Assembly (NCBI GenBank): GCA_000433035.1
Contig: FR890804.1
Coordinates: forward strand, 63,921 to 97,178
Direction: 5' to 3'
DNA from: Staphylococcus sp. CAG:324
Lineage (GTDB): Bacteria > Bacillota_I > Bacilli_A > ML615J-28 > CAG-313
DNA: 33,258 nucleotides
Under the pieces are notes generated by a model. It saw only the letters and a program-made list of their open reading frames with translations, was not told where the DNA came from and ran no database searches. Positions 8,769 through 16,979 of the stretch are shown one piece after another; position 1 is the stretch's first letter, and each line of letters starts with the position of its first letter. Made by a program: the position numbers and the translations under genes.

Positions 8769-9996
8769 TATTTTTCTCCTTATTAAAACATTTTGAAACA
8801 ATTTTTATTGAAATACTCAAAAGTAAAACTGTTAATAAAATAACAATTGCAATAGCACATGCATGTTCATAATTAGGATTATCTCCTTCAAGTAAAGTCC
8901 AAATATGAACAGCTAAAGTTGTAGATTTTTCATTCAAAATTGCTTTATCTTTAATAGCAGTACCAATCGCATAGATAAGGGCTGCCGATTCTCCAATAAT
9001 TCTTCCAATTGAAAGTAAGGTAGCAGTTAAGATACCATTTAATGCACTAGGTAGGATTACCTTAAAAATTGTTTGAATTTTAGATGCACCCAGTGCCAAA
9101 GAAGCATTTCGATAATCTTGTGGGATTGCTTTCAAAGCCTCTTCTGTTGTTTTAATTATAATTGGTAATAAAATAATTGACATTGTAAAAGCCCCTGATA
9201 TAATACTGCCACCACTTGAATGAATGACCTTATTAAAGATAGGAATAAAGATAATGGCTCCTACTAAACCAAAGATAATCGAAGGAATTCCCGATGTCAT
9301 ATCAATCATTGTTCTAATTAAAGTCGTAAATTTATTATCTTTTGCATATTCATTTAAATATATAGCTCCTCCAACTCCTAATGGTATGGCAATAATAAGT
9401 GTTATAATAATGAGATAAATTGTTGTTAGGAGCGAACCACGTATTCCTCCTCCACCTGTTATAATAATCATATCTGAAATTATTTTTGCTTGATTTAAGC
9501 ACTCAACCATCTCGGATGCACCCTTTTTGGCAATTGTATAAATTGTTTTGCCATCTTCTTTCATTAAAACTATTTTGGAGATTTGAGAACCTACTTTAAT
9601 TTTAATTGTTGCACCAGAATTCTTTTCTATTAATTGATTAAAAGGAGAATTTTCATCAATATAGGCAATGGTTACAACATCTAGTCCCTCTGCATCTTTA
9701 TCGTCTTGTAATGATATTCCCCAAATATTAGAAAAATATGTATTTTCTAATTTGGGATTTGTAAATAATTGCAAGGAATTATGCGTTTTTTCTAGAGAAT
9801 AAGTTGTTTTTGAATAATTACTAAAAAGTAAATCAAAAGATAAAGTTTTGCTACCTTTTGCAAAAATAAATATGAATAAAGTTATTAAAACAATGAAGCC
9901 AAAACTTGAAACAATCCAAGTAATACTATTTAAAATACTATCTTTCATTTTTCGTTTTTTTAATCTTTTGAACAAATTATTATTTGCTACTTGCAT
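8758..9996 (-). CDS. pstA: Phosphate ABC transporter permease PstA with extracytoplasmic PDZ-like insertion
   Basis: Membrane subunit of the Pst importer. After a first helix (about residues 25-47) there is an extra extracytoplasmic segment of about 135 residues (48-182). The usual five-helix permease core follows, with the EAA loop EALKAIPQDYRNASLALGAS. The family is normally near 280-300 residues, and this protein has 412. Within the insertion, residues 92-172 (WGISL... GLDVVTIAYIDENSPF... GATIKIKVGSQI) read like a PDZ fold; that is inference by pattern. AAAGGAG precedes the ATG, which overlaps the pstC stop. Confidence 0.92.
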   Translation of the reverse strand: MQVANNNLFKRLKKRKMKDSILNSITWIVSSFGFIVLITLFIFIFAKGSKTLSFDLLFSNYSKTTYSLEKTHNSLQLFTNPKLENTYFSNIWGISLQDDKDAEGLDVVTIAYIDENSPFNQLIEKNSGATIKIKVGSQISKIVLMKEDGKTIYTIAKKGASEMVECLNQAKIISDMIIITGGGGIRGSLLTTIYLIIITLIIAIPLGVGGAIYLNEYAKDNKFTTLIRTMIDMTSGIPSIIFGLVGAIIFIPIFNKVIHSSGGSIISGAFTMSIILLPIIIKTTEEALKAIPQDYRNASLALGASKIQTIFKVILPSALNGILTATLLSIGRIIGESAALIYAIGTAIKDKAILNEKSTTLAVHIWTLLEGDNPNYEHACAIAIVILLTVLLLSISIKIVSKCFNKEKNNAV

Positions 9997-10934
9997 TATA
10001 TCTTTATTCTCCTTTTAATTAAGTTTAAAAGTAAGTTACTACCTAAAATTAACATAATTAGAACAATACCTACACTAAACCTTATATCATATTCCAAACC
10101 TTCTGCCTCTGTTAGACCTTGAAGCATTGTAGATGTTAAAGTTTTAGTAGCCTCAAATGGATGAAAATTAGGACCTGAACTAGGATTTCCAGCAACCATT
10201 GAAACTGCAGTTGCCTCACCTAATGCTCTACCTATTCCTAATATAACACCAGAAAATATTCCATTTTTAGCACTTGATAAAACAATTTTAAAATTGGTTT
10301 GCGTAATGGAGGCTCCAAGTGCAAGAGAACCTTCGATGTATGCTTTTTTGACTGCTTGAATGGAAGAAACCGAAATCATAGTAATCGTTGGAATAATCAT
10401 TATTGCCAGTACAATTGCAACCGTTAATACAGAAAGCCCTCCAGCACTTTGATACCCAAAAAAATTACTCAACGCTTTTACTATTTTAGTTACAACTCCC
10501 ATTCCAAACATCCCATAAATAACCGAAGGAATGCTTGATAGCAATTCAATAATATAACTTAAAATTGTACTAATTTTTTTAGGTGCAATTTTTGCGATAA
10601 AAAGTGCTGTTAAAATTGAAATTGGAATAGCCATAAGTAGTGATATAATAGTAACATAAATTGTATTGACAATAATAAAACCGATACCATAAATATTAGG
10701 ATTTTTAAACCATCTACTTCCAAATATAAATTTAATAAAATCAACCTTATAAAAAGCACCATTAATATGATAACTTTTGATAAAAGGAGTTAACCCCTTT
10801 ATTAAAATAAACAAAACTATAAAAATAATGACCGATGAACAAATTAAAGTAACTGTTAAAAAGAAATAACGCCAAATTTTATCCATTATACTTTTTTTAA
10901 TGGTTATATCACTTTGATTGGTTTGCTTTTTCAT
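9996..10934 (-). CDS. pstC: Phosphate ABC transporter permease PstC
   Basis: Second membrane subunit of the Pst importer. It has an N-terminal helix at about residues 20-45, an extracytoplasmic loop, then the permease core with the EAA motif SVSSIQAVKKAYIEGSLALGAS and the PstC-typical RALGEATAVSMVAGN. I start it at the ATG at 10934 (GAGG upstream, 312 residues), not at 10970, which has no ribosome site. It overlaps the end of the PdxK-like gene by 26 bp, indicating one transcript. Confidence 0.94.
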   Translation of the reverse strand: MKKQTNQSDITIKKSIMDKIWRYFFLTVTLICSSVIIFIVLFILIKGLTPFIKSYHINGAFYKVDFIKFIFGSRWFKNPNIYGIGFIIVNTIYVTIISLLMAIPISILTALFIAKIAPKKISTILSYIIELLSSIPSVIYGMFGMGVVTKIVKALSNFFGYQSAGGLSVLTVAIVLAIMIIPTITMISVSSIQAVKKAYIEGSLALGASITQTNFKIVLSSAKNGIFSGVILGIGRALGEATAVSMVAGNPSSGPNFHPFEATKTLTSTMLQGLTEAEGLEYDIRFSVGIVLIMLILGSNLLLNLIKRRIKI

Positions 10935-11748
10935 AAAAACCTCGTAAAACTTTTTCAAACTTAATACCATATGAATGATTTGTATCCTCTTTGGTCAAAA
11001 CAATTGCGTCTTTAACAAATTTCATTGCTTCTTGGATTGATATATTCATCTCATGAGAAATAAAATATTTTCCAATCATATAACTTAAAAAAATATCTCC
11101 TGTGCCATGATAATTACCATTTATTTTTTGCTCTTTGAAGGAAGTAATTTGATGACTATGGTATTGTTTGAATAAAACATAAATTTCATCTTTATTCATT
11201 TCTATTCCCGTAATAATCATGTTTGTTAAAAATTTCTTTGTCAATTCATGAATCAGTTCATAAATTCTATTAGGATGATTGATAGTTTGATATTCACAAT
11301 TCATTAAGAAAAAGGCCTCTGTGACATTTGCCACAATATAATTGGCATAAAAGCACAAAGACCTTAATTTTTCAAGATAATTATCATTAAATCCTTGATA
11401 TAATTTACCATTATCGGCACAAGCAGGAGTAAAAAATACTAACGTATTTCTCTTTTTAAATAATTTAATAATGGTAATTGTTTTTTCTATTAATTTTGTA
11501 CTGCCCAAATATCCAATATATATTGCATCAAAACTAATATTATTATCTTGCCAACTTTGGCATATCTTATCTATACTTTCTGATAAATCCTGAATATATA
11601 TATTTTTAAAACCACCTGTATGAGTTGATAAAATCATTGTGGGCAAGATAATTGTTTCAATACCAAAAGTCGATAATATAGGTAAAGCAACACTATTTGA
11701 ACATTGACCATAACATGATAAATCTTGAATTGATAATATTTTAGGCAT
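10909..11748 (-). CDS. PdxK/PdxY-like pyridoxal (pyridoxamine) kinase
   Basis: Ribokinase-fold kinase expected to phosphorylate the 5'-hydroxyl of vitamin B6 vitamers. The opening ILSIQDLSCYGQCSNSVALP matches the family N-terminus, and GYLGS is at about residue 79. ACADNGKLY replaces the usual DPVMGDNGxLY, so the leading DPVMG is not conserved. The catalytic anion-hole motif is HGTGDIFLSYM. The length of 279 residues is normal. It sits unusually between pstS and pstC, with overlapping or nearly abutting ends, so it is cotranscribed with the phosphate importer. No strong ribosome site is seen; it probably restarts after pstS (stop at 11752, start at 11748). Confidence 0.85.
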   Translation of the reverse strand: MPKILSIQDLSCYGQCSNSVALPILSTFGIETIILPTMILSTHTGGFKNIYIQDLSESIDKICQSWQDNNISFDAIYIGYLGSTKLIEKTITIIKLFKKRNTLVFFTPACADNGKLYQGFNDNYLEKLRSLCFYANYIVANVTEAFFLMNCEYQTINHPNRIYELIHELTKKFLTNMIITGIEMNKDEIYVLFKQYHSHQITSFKEQKINGNYHGTGDIFLSYMIGKYFISHEMNISIQEAMKFVKDAIVLTKEDTNHSYGIKFEKVLRGFYEKANQSK

Positions 11749-11751
11749 TAG

Positions 11752-12690
11752 TTATTTGACTTCTTCCCATTTACTATAAGTACCATCATATATTTTTTTA
11801 AGCATATCAGCAGTAACCCTATCTAATGGATTAATTTCATTTACAACCGCAACGATTGCATCAACACAAATTTTACCATATGTTCCTTCTGCACCTTGTT
11901 CCGTTGTTTTAAATTCTCGTGAAGCAAAAGCAATGTGTAGAAAAGTTGCTGAATCTTTTCCTTCTCCTTGAGTAAATTTATAAGCATCTCCTGATCCTGT
12001 ATGATTATGCTCTGCTACAAAATTACCACATTTAGTAGAAAATTCTCTTGATAATTCGTTAGCTATTTTTTCTACAGATGTTGAACCACCAAATTTAATT
12101 GTAATATTTGAATTATCTTCAAGACAAATAGGATAGTTGTCTTTTATTGAATCCCATGATGGTTCATCACCGGTAATATCAACAATTCCATCTTTACTTT
12201 GAATTGTTATTAAAGCATCTGATGTTTTTAAAAAAGCAAGAAAAGCTTCAACAATTTTTTGCTCTTTTTCTGTTGCAAATTCGTTTCTAACAATATAGTT
12301 AAAATTTCTTGTGAGTTTATAACTTCCATTTAAAACATTTTCTTCAGTTGGAGCAACGCCTTCATAAATTAATCCCTTTAATCCAGAATCTTTAAGGGAA
12401 GAAAGTGAAATATAACCTATACCATATTCATCATTCTTAACGCTTTCAACCATGGCACCATTATTTTTAGCTTCTAAAATGCCACTACCTAATACACTAT
12501 TATCACTTACAGCATCAGTAAAATAAATATTTGTGAAAAAACCATCACGCGTACCACTTGTCTTATCACGAGTGTATAATTGAATTTTAGCACTTGAGTC
12601 AAATTTTTCATCATCTTTACAACCAACAATTCCGAATAGGGAAACGGCTAAAAATACTATACATAAAACACTTTTTAAATTTTTCTTCAT
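11752..12690 (-). CDS. pstS: Phosphate-binding lipoprotein PstS, apparently circularly permuted
   Basis: Phosphate-capturing lipoprotein of the Pst importer. It has a signal peptide with lipobox GIVGC (Cys24). The order of the binding lobes is unusual. The mature protein opens with the segment normally in the second half of PstS (TRDKTSGTRDGFF, later GIGYISLSSL and NGSYKLTRNF). It ends with the segment normally first (FGGSTSVEKIANEL, HNHTGSGDAY, IAFASREF, VDAIVAVVNEINPL, IYDGTYSKWEEV). All phosphate-loop elements are present, so a full two-lobe protein is expected. At 312 residues it has normal size. AAGGAG precedes the ATG. It is the first gene of the pst operon. Confidence 0.88.
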   Translation of the reverse strand: MKKNLKSVLCIVFLAVSLFGIVGCKDDEKFDSSAKIQLYTRDKTSGTRDGFFTNIYFTDAVSDNSVLGSGILEAKNNGAMVESVKNDEYGIGYISLSSLKDSGLKGLIYEGVAPTEENVLNGSYKLTRNFNYIVRNEFATEKEQKIVEAFLAFLKTSDALITIQSKDGIVDITGDEPSWDSIKDNYPICLEDNSNITIKFGGSTSVEKIANELSREFSTKCGNFVAEHNHTGSGDAYKFTQGEGKDSATFLHIAFASREFKTTEQGAEGTYGKICVDAIVAVVNEINPLDRVTADMLKKIYDGTYSKWEEVK

Positions 12691-12752
12691 TTTTTTCTCC
12701 TTTAAATATTAAATAATTATTATAAAAGTTATCAATAACTTTTTACGAAAAC

Positions 12753-12817
12753 ATTATATCAAATATTTTTTTGTAATTCGTTTATTTTTTTTATTATATT
12801 TGTAAAAAAAATGTAAA
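12753..12817 (-). promoter_or_regulatory. pstS promoter with Pho-box-like direct repeats
   Basis: On the minus strand TATAAT (12753-12758) lies 62 bp before pstS, with no consensus -35. Upstream are two TTTACA hexamers exactly 11 bp apart (12812-12817 and 12801-12806), plus an ATTACA at 12772-12777 over the -35 position. B. subtilis PhoP binds TT(A/C/T)A(C/T)A-type repeats with 11-bp periodicity, so this is a reasonable PhoP site. Binding is inferred. Confidence 0.55.
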
Positions 12818-12841
12818 AAAAGAATCCGTCATAACGGATTC
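12812..12841 (-). terminator. Terminator after phoR
   Basis: GAATCCGT (12822-12829), loop of four, ACGGATTC (12834-12841), just after the phoR stop. In the minus RNA the stem is followed by seven U residues. It ends the Na/Pi cotransporter-phoP-phoR transcript before the pst operon begins. Confidence 0.88.
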
Positions 12842-12846
12842 ATATT

Positions 12847-14484
12847 TTATTTCATAATTGGACTAAACTCAACGGTAAACATTGTATATTTTTCATATTC
12901 ACTCTCAACTGATATTTTCCAACCAGATTGATTTATAATTTTTTTAACGATAGCAAGTCCTAAACCAAATCCTGTACTATGCTCATTATGAGATTTATCA
13001 ATAGTATAAAATCGATCAAAAATTTTATCTAAATCACCTTGTTTAATGCCATGACCTGTATCTTTAATTTTTAAAATAATTTTATCATCATCTTTTTTTA
13101 AATGAATTTCAATTTCACCATTTATTTTATTATATTTAATTGCATTCGTTAAAATATTACTTATAATTTCAAAAATTTTCTCTGTTCTTGATAAGATAAA
13201 GAGATTCTCTTCTATCAAGGTCGTAACCTTTAAATTTTTTTCAGGAAAAACAGCCTCAAAATTATGTAAAATATCAATTAAAATCGTACTTATACATACT
13301 GGATAATTTGGAAGATTATCACTCTCAAGCAAACTATAATGAATAATATTTTTAATTAAATTACTCAAACGATTTGTTTGTTTCAAGATTATTTCACAAG
13401 ATTTTTGAATTTTTTCCTTATCAAGATTACCCGTTAAAATCATTTCAGCAAAACCTTTAATACTAGTAAGAGGTGTATTCATTTCATGCGTAACATTAGC
13501 AATAAAATCATTTTTAGAATTTTCCATTCTTTTTATTTCAGTTACATCAGTAACTAAAATGACTTTTGCATTTTCGCTTTTAGTAAATCTAATTGCATAT
13601 TCTTTATCATTTTTTTTCCGATAAAAAAGAAATTGTTCTTCTTGTTCAATACCTTCTAAAATTTCTTGATCATCTTTAAAAAATGGCAAATTTTCCCCCA
13701 CCTCACTATATCCAAAAAGTTCATTTACAATATTATTTGCTAAAATTAAATGATTATCAAGACCTAAAATGATAATACCATGTTCCATATTGTTTAAAAC
13801 AATATTTTCAATTTTTTTATCCTCTTTAATTTTTGATATTTTATCATCAATTCTTTCATTCATATTATTGATAATTTTTACAATTTGAGAAAATTCGGGA
13901 TAAGTACTACTAACTTTTTGACCACTTGCACCTTCAATAGAAAGTTTTTCAATAGGTTTAATGATATAGTCTACTAATATCCAAGTGAATAGCAAACAAA
14001 CAATGATTTCAATAATAAAAAACCAAATCAGTGATGGAATACTATCAATAAATATTTGACTATATGTTGATGTTTTTACAGCAACCCTAACATATCCATC
14101 ATTGACACTTTTACAAAAATATACCATCTGTTGTGCTAAAGTATCTGATTTTCTAATGGCAAATCCTTCACCTTCAAGACTTGCAATTTTAACTTCTTCT
14201 CTATTTAAATGATTATCAAGTGGTAAATTTTCTTCACTATCACCTACAACTTCACCATTTTTATCTATAAAAGTAACCCTTACTCCATTTAATTTACGAG
14301 AATATGATTCTGCACCAGCAACATCCCAAGAAAATTCTTCACTATATTGATTCATATAAATATACAAATTGTTCTTCGCATCTTCTAGAAATTTTTCATA
14401 ATATATCCGAGATGAAATAATAGAAAAAATAAATGTAGAAGTAAAGATAATGATAATAAATACAAATAAAATTCTTTTTTTCAT
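12847..14484 (-). CDS. phoR: Sensor histidine kinase, PhoR-like
   Basis: Membrane sensor kinase paired with the adjacent PhoP/PhoB-type regulator. In order: TM helix at 5-25; extracytoplasmic sensor at about 28-148 (FIDKNGEVVGDSEENLP, PhoR/WalK-like); TM helix at about 150-172; PAS-like region at about 225-315; HisKA FIANVTHEMNTPLTSIKGF with phospho-acceptor His333; then the ATPase with N-box NILTNAIKYN, G1 DTGHGI and G2 GFGLGLAIV. The length of 545 residues is standard. It begins about 10 bp after the regulator gene. The context (Na/Pi cotransporter upstream, pst operon downstream) argues strongly for phosphate sensing. Confidence 0.92.
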   Translation of the reverse strand: MKKRILFVFIIIIFTSTFIFSIISSRIYYEKFLEDAKNNLYIYMNQYSEEFSWDVAGAESYSRKLNGVRVTFIDKNGEVVGDSEENLPLDNHLNREEVKIASLEGEGFAIRKSDTLAQQMVYFCKSVNDGYVRVAVKTSTYSQIFIDSIPSLIWFFIIEIIVCLLFTWILVDYIIKPIEKLSIEGASGQKVSSTYPEFSQIVKIINNMNERIDDKISKIKEDKKIENIVLNNMEHGIIILGLDNHLILANNIVNELFGYSEVGENLPFFKDDQEILEGIEQEEQFLFYRKKNDKEYAIRFTKSENAKVILVTDVTEIKRMENSKNDFIANVTHEMNTPLTSIKGFAEMILTGNLDKEKIQKSCEIILKQTNRLSNLIKNIIHYSLLESDNLPNYPVCISTILIDILHNFEAVFPEKNLKVTTLIEENLFILSRTEKIFEIISNILTNAIKYNKINGEIEIHLKKDDDKIILKIKDTGHGIKQGDLDKIFDRFYTIDKSHNEHSTGFGLGLAIVKKIINQSGWKISVESEYEKYTMFTVEFSPIMK

Positions 14485-14494
14485 TTAAATTAGC

Positions 14495-15148
14495 CTACTT
14501 TGTTCTAAATTTATATCCAACACCAAAAATAGTTTCAATTTGAGAAAAACCTAATTTTCGAAGTCTTAAAATATGGTTATCTATTGTTCGTGATTCACCT
14601 AAATAATCATATCCCCAAATTGCATTAATCAAACGCTCTCTTGATAAAACTACATCAGGATTTTCAACAAAATATAAAAGTAACTGATATTCTTTATTAT
14701 TTAATTCTAATACTTTACCTTTATAAGTAACTTCCATTTTATCTTTATTGATAATTAAATCATCTAAAATTTTTTCTTCATTTACACATCTTCTCAAAGC
14801 TGCTTTTACTCTAGCAATTAGTTCAAGCGTACTGAATGGTTTTGTAATATAATCATCAGCACCACTATTTAACCCTTTAACTTTATCTAATTCTTGACTT
14901 AAAGCACTTAACATAATGCACTGAATATGAGGATATTTCGCCTTTACCTTTGTTAATACATCTAATCCATTTCCATCTGGTAACATAATATCTAGTAAAA
15001 TTACTATTGGAAGTTCTTTATCAATGGCCTCTAAAAAATCAGATATTTTAGAAAAACTCTTTATTGATATTTGTGCCATTTCTAATGCCATCGTGACTAA
15101 TTCACGAATACTTTCATCATCTTCTAATACATATACTTTATAATTCAT
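14495..15148 (-). CDS. phoP: Response regulator, PhoB/PhoP family (OmpR type)
   Basis: DNA-binding response regulator for phosphate starvation. The receiver domain has the acidic pair Asp10-Asp11, phospho-acceptor Asp53 in VILLDIMLPDGNG and the conserved Lys in YITKPF. The OmpR-type winged helix follows (LNNKEYQLLLYFVENPDVVLSRERLINAIWGYDYLGESRTIDNHILRLRKL in parts). The length of 217 residues is slightly short but complete. AGGATC precedes the ATG. It sits between the Na/Pi cotransporter and phoR in one operon. PhoP is the Gram-positive name; PhoB would be equally fair. Confidence 0.92.
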   Translation of the reverse strand: MNYKVYVLEDDESIRELVTMALEMAQISIKSFSKISDFLEAIDKELPIVILLDIMLPDGNGLDVLTKVKAKYPHIQCIMLSALSQELDKVKGLNSGADDYITKPFSTLELIARVKAALRRCVNEEKILDDLIINKDKMEVTYKGKVLELNNKEYQLLLYFVENPDVVLSRERLINAIWGYDYLGESRTIDNHILRLRKLGFSQIETIFGVGYKFRTK

Positions 15149-15155
15149 AACGATC

Positions 15156-16790
15156 CTATTTTAAGCTATTAACCATCGTATCGGCAATATAATCTAAATG
15201 ATCTCCGGCTCTTTCTAAATTTGATATTAAATTAATAAAAATACCACTACTTTGAGGCTTACACTTACCTTCTTCCAAACGTTTAATATGACCATTTATT
15301 AAAGTACTACGCATATGATCAATTTCATCTTCTAAATCTTTTACTTTGCCAATCAAACTATAATCAGAATATAACATTATTTTTTTAATATTGGCAAATT
15401 GCTCCTTTAACATTCCTTGGAGTTTTTTAATTGATTCATATACGGAATCTGAAAATTCAATATTATTATTTATAACTGAACGAGTATATTTCACCATATT
15501 ATCGGCAATTTCAGCCTCACGAATGAAGTCATTTAAACTATGATGAAGAGCCGAAATTGTTTTTTCATCTTCAATTGTTACATCTTGAGATGATACTTTA
15601 ACTAAAAAAGTAATAATTTCTCTATTTACTATTTCAATATCAGAAATTTTTTCTTTTATTTCCTCTTCTGCAAGGATACTTTTTTCAACAAATTTTGTTA
15701 TTGCTAAATCTAAAGTATTCATGGCGAATTCACCAAGTAAAACAGTTTCTTTAATTGCTTGATTAATAGCTATTCCTGGAGTATGAATAAAACGTTCATC
15801 AAGATAAGTTGTTTTCTTGTCTTCTTTTTTATCTTTAATTATCAACTCTGATAGTTTTACAAAAACATTAACAAATCCAATAAAAAGAATCGTAGAAACT
15901 ACATTGAATAAAGTATGGAACATCGCAATTTGAGTAGTTGGCGAACTAAACCATTTTTGGAGCGTATCAACCATAAAATCTTTCCAAATTAATAAAATAA
16001 TAATAAAAATAATACTACCAAAAATATTAAACAACAAATGAATTAAACTAGCACGTCTAGCATTGACAGAAGCACCAATCGATGAAATTAGAGCAGTAAC
16101 ACAAGTCCCAATATTAGTACCTAAAACGACAAATAAAACAGCATTAGGATCACTACCAATTGTAATTCCCGCCCCAACAATGGAAATTAAAATTGTTGTA
16201 ACCGCTGATGAACTTTGAACAATTGCTGTAATTCCTGCTCCTATTAAAACCAATAAAAAAGGATTATTGACACTTTGTAAAAGATGAATGACTTGCTCTG
16301 ATTCTTTCATTGCTTCCATCGAACCAGACATAATTTCAAGTGAAATAAATACAAGTCCTAATCCTGCCAATGATAAACCAATCGTTTTAGTTTTATCCTT
16401 TTTCCCTAACATATTCATGAAAATACCTATAAAAGCAAGGATAGCAACATATGCAACAATATCAAAACTTTGTAAAGCCACAATTTGGGCTGTAATCGTA
16501 GTTCCGATATTAGCTCCCATAATCATTGTGGTAGCTTGAAATAAATTCATAACACCTGCATTAACAAATCCAACAATCATAACGGTAGTGGCACTAGAAC
16601 TTTGAATAATTGCAGTGACTAAAGCACCTATCCCAACACCTATAAAACGATTTTTTGAAGTTTTATTAAATAAACGTTTTAACCCAGCACTAGCTAATTT
16701 TTCAATGCTTTCTGATAGAACTTTAAAACCCAAAAGAAAAGCTCCCATTCCTCCCAATAATTCAATAATTGCTAATATAATATTGTTCAT
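15156..16790 (-). CDS. Na/Pi cotransporter family protein with C-terminal PhoU-like domain
   Basis: Sodium-coupled phosphate transporter of the NptA/PNaS type. Two inverted repeats of the core are visible, marked by VTAIIQSSSATTVMIVG (about 58-75) and ITAIVQSSSAVTTILIS (about 192-208), with GANIGTTITA and GTNIGTCVTA after each. About eight or nine helices occupy residues 1-320. From about 345 to 544 the protein is helical and cytoplasmic, ending ISNLERAGDHLDYIAD, a PhoU-like signature. AGAGGT precedes the ATG. It is the first gene of the operon with phoP and phoR, giving a second, low-affinity phosphate route under the same control. Confidence 0.9.
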   Translation of the reverse strand: MNNIILAIIELLGGMGAFLLGFKVLSESIEKLASAGLKRLFNKTSKNRFIGVGIGALVTAIIQSSSATTVMIVGFVNAGVMNLFQATTMIMGANIGTTITAQIVALQSFDIVAYVAILAFIGIFMNMLGKKDKTKTIGLSLAGLGLVFISLEIMSGSMEAMKESEQVIHLLQSVNNPFLLVLIGAGITAIVQSSSAVTTILISIVGAGITIGSDPNAVLFVVLGTNIGTCVTALISSIGASVNARRASLIHLLFNIFGSIIFIIILLIWKDFMVDTLQKWFSSPTTQIAMFHTLFNVVSTILFIGFVNVFVKLSELIIKDKKEDKKTTYLDERFIHTPGIAINQAIKETVLLGEFAMNTLDLAITKFVEKSILAEEEIKEKISDIEIVNREIITFLVKVSSQDVTIEDEKTISALHHSLNDFIREAEIADNMVKYTRSVINNNIEFSDSVYESIKKLQGMLKEQFANIKKIMLYSDYSLIGKVKDLEDEIDHMRSTLINGHIKRLEEGKCKPQSSGIFINLISNLERAGDHLDYIADTMVNSLK

Positions 16791-16832
16791 CTATAAAATA
16801 CCTCTTTAATTTATCAATTTCCTGAATTTAGT

Positions 16833-16862
16833 TTTTAACATACTTTGTAATATTTTAACATA
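16833..16862. promoter_or_regulatory. Direct repeats upstream of the Na/Pi-phoPR operon
   Basis: TTTTAACATA occurs twice, at 16833-16842 and 16853-16862, 20 bp apart, with TTGTAA between them. They lie 40-70 bp before the cotransporter start. No clean sigma-A promoter is seen, and the repeats resemble activator half-sites such as PhoP boxes. Autoregulation is possible but unproven. Nothing else is visible in 16791-16929. Confidence 0.4.
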
Positions 16863-16929
16863 AGTTTATTTTTTTTAATATCAATTTACTTTAAATGAAA
16901 TAAATTTTTAAATAATATCATAACCAATA

Positions 16930-16972
16930 TAAAAAACAAAAGCAATTTCTAATATAAATATTAGAAATTGCT
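16930..16972 (-). terminator. Terminator of the liv operon
   Basis: A perfect 15-bp inverted repeat (16941-16955 with 16958-16972, loop AA) lies 8 bp after the livF stop. In the minus direction a U-rich tract (complement of 16930-16940) follows. Confidence 0.9.
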
Positions 16973-16979
16973 CAATGAT

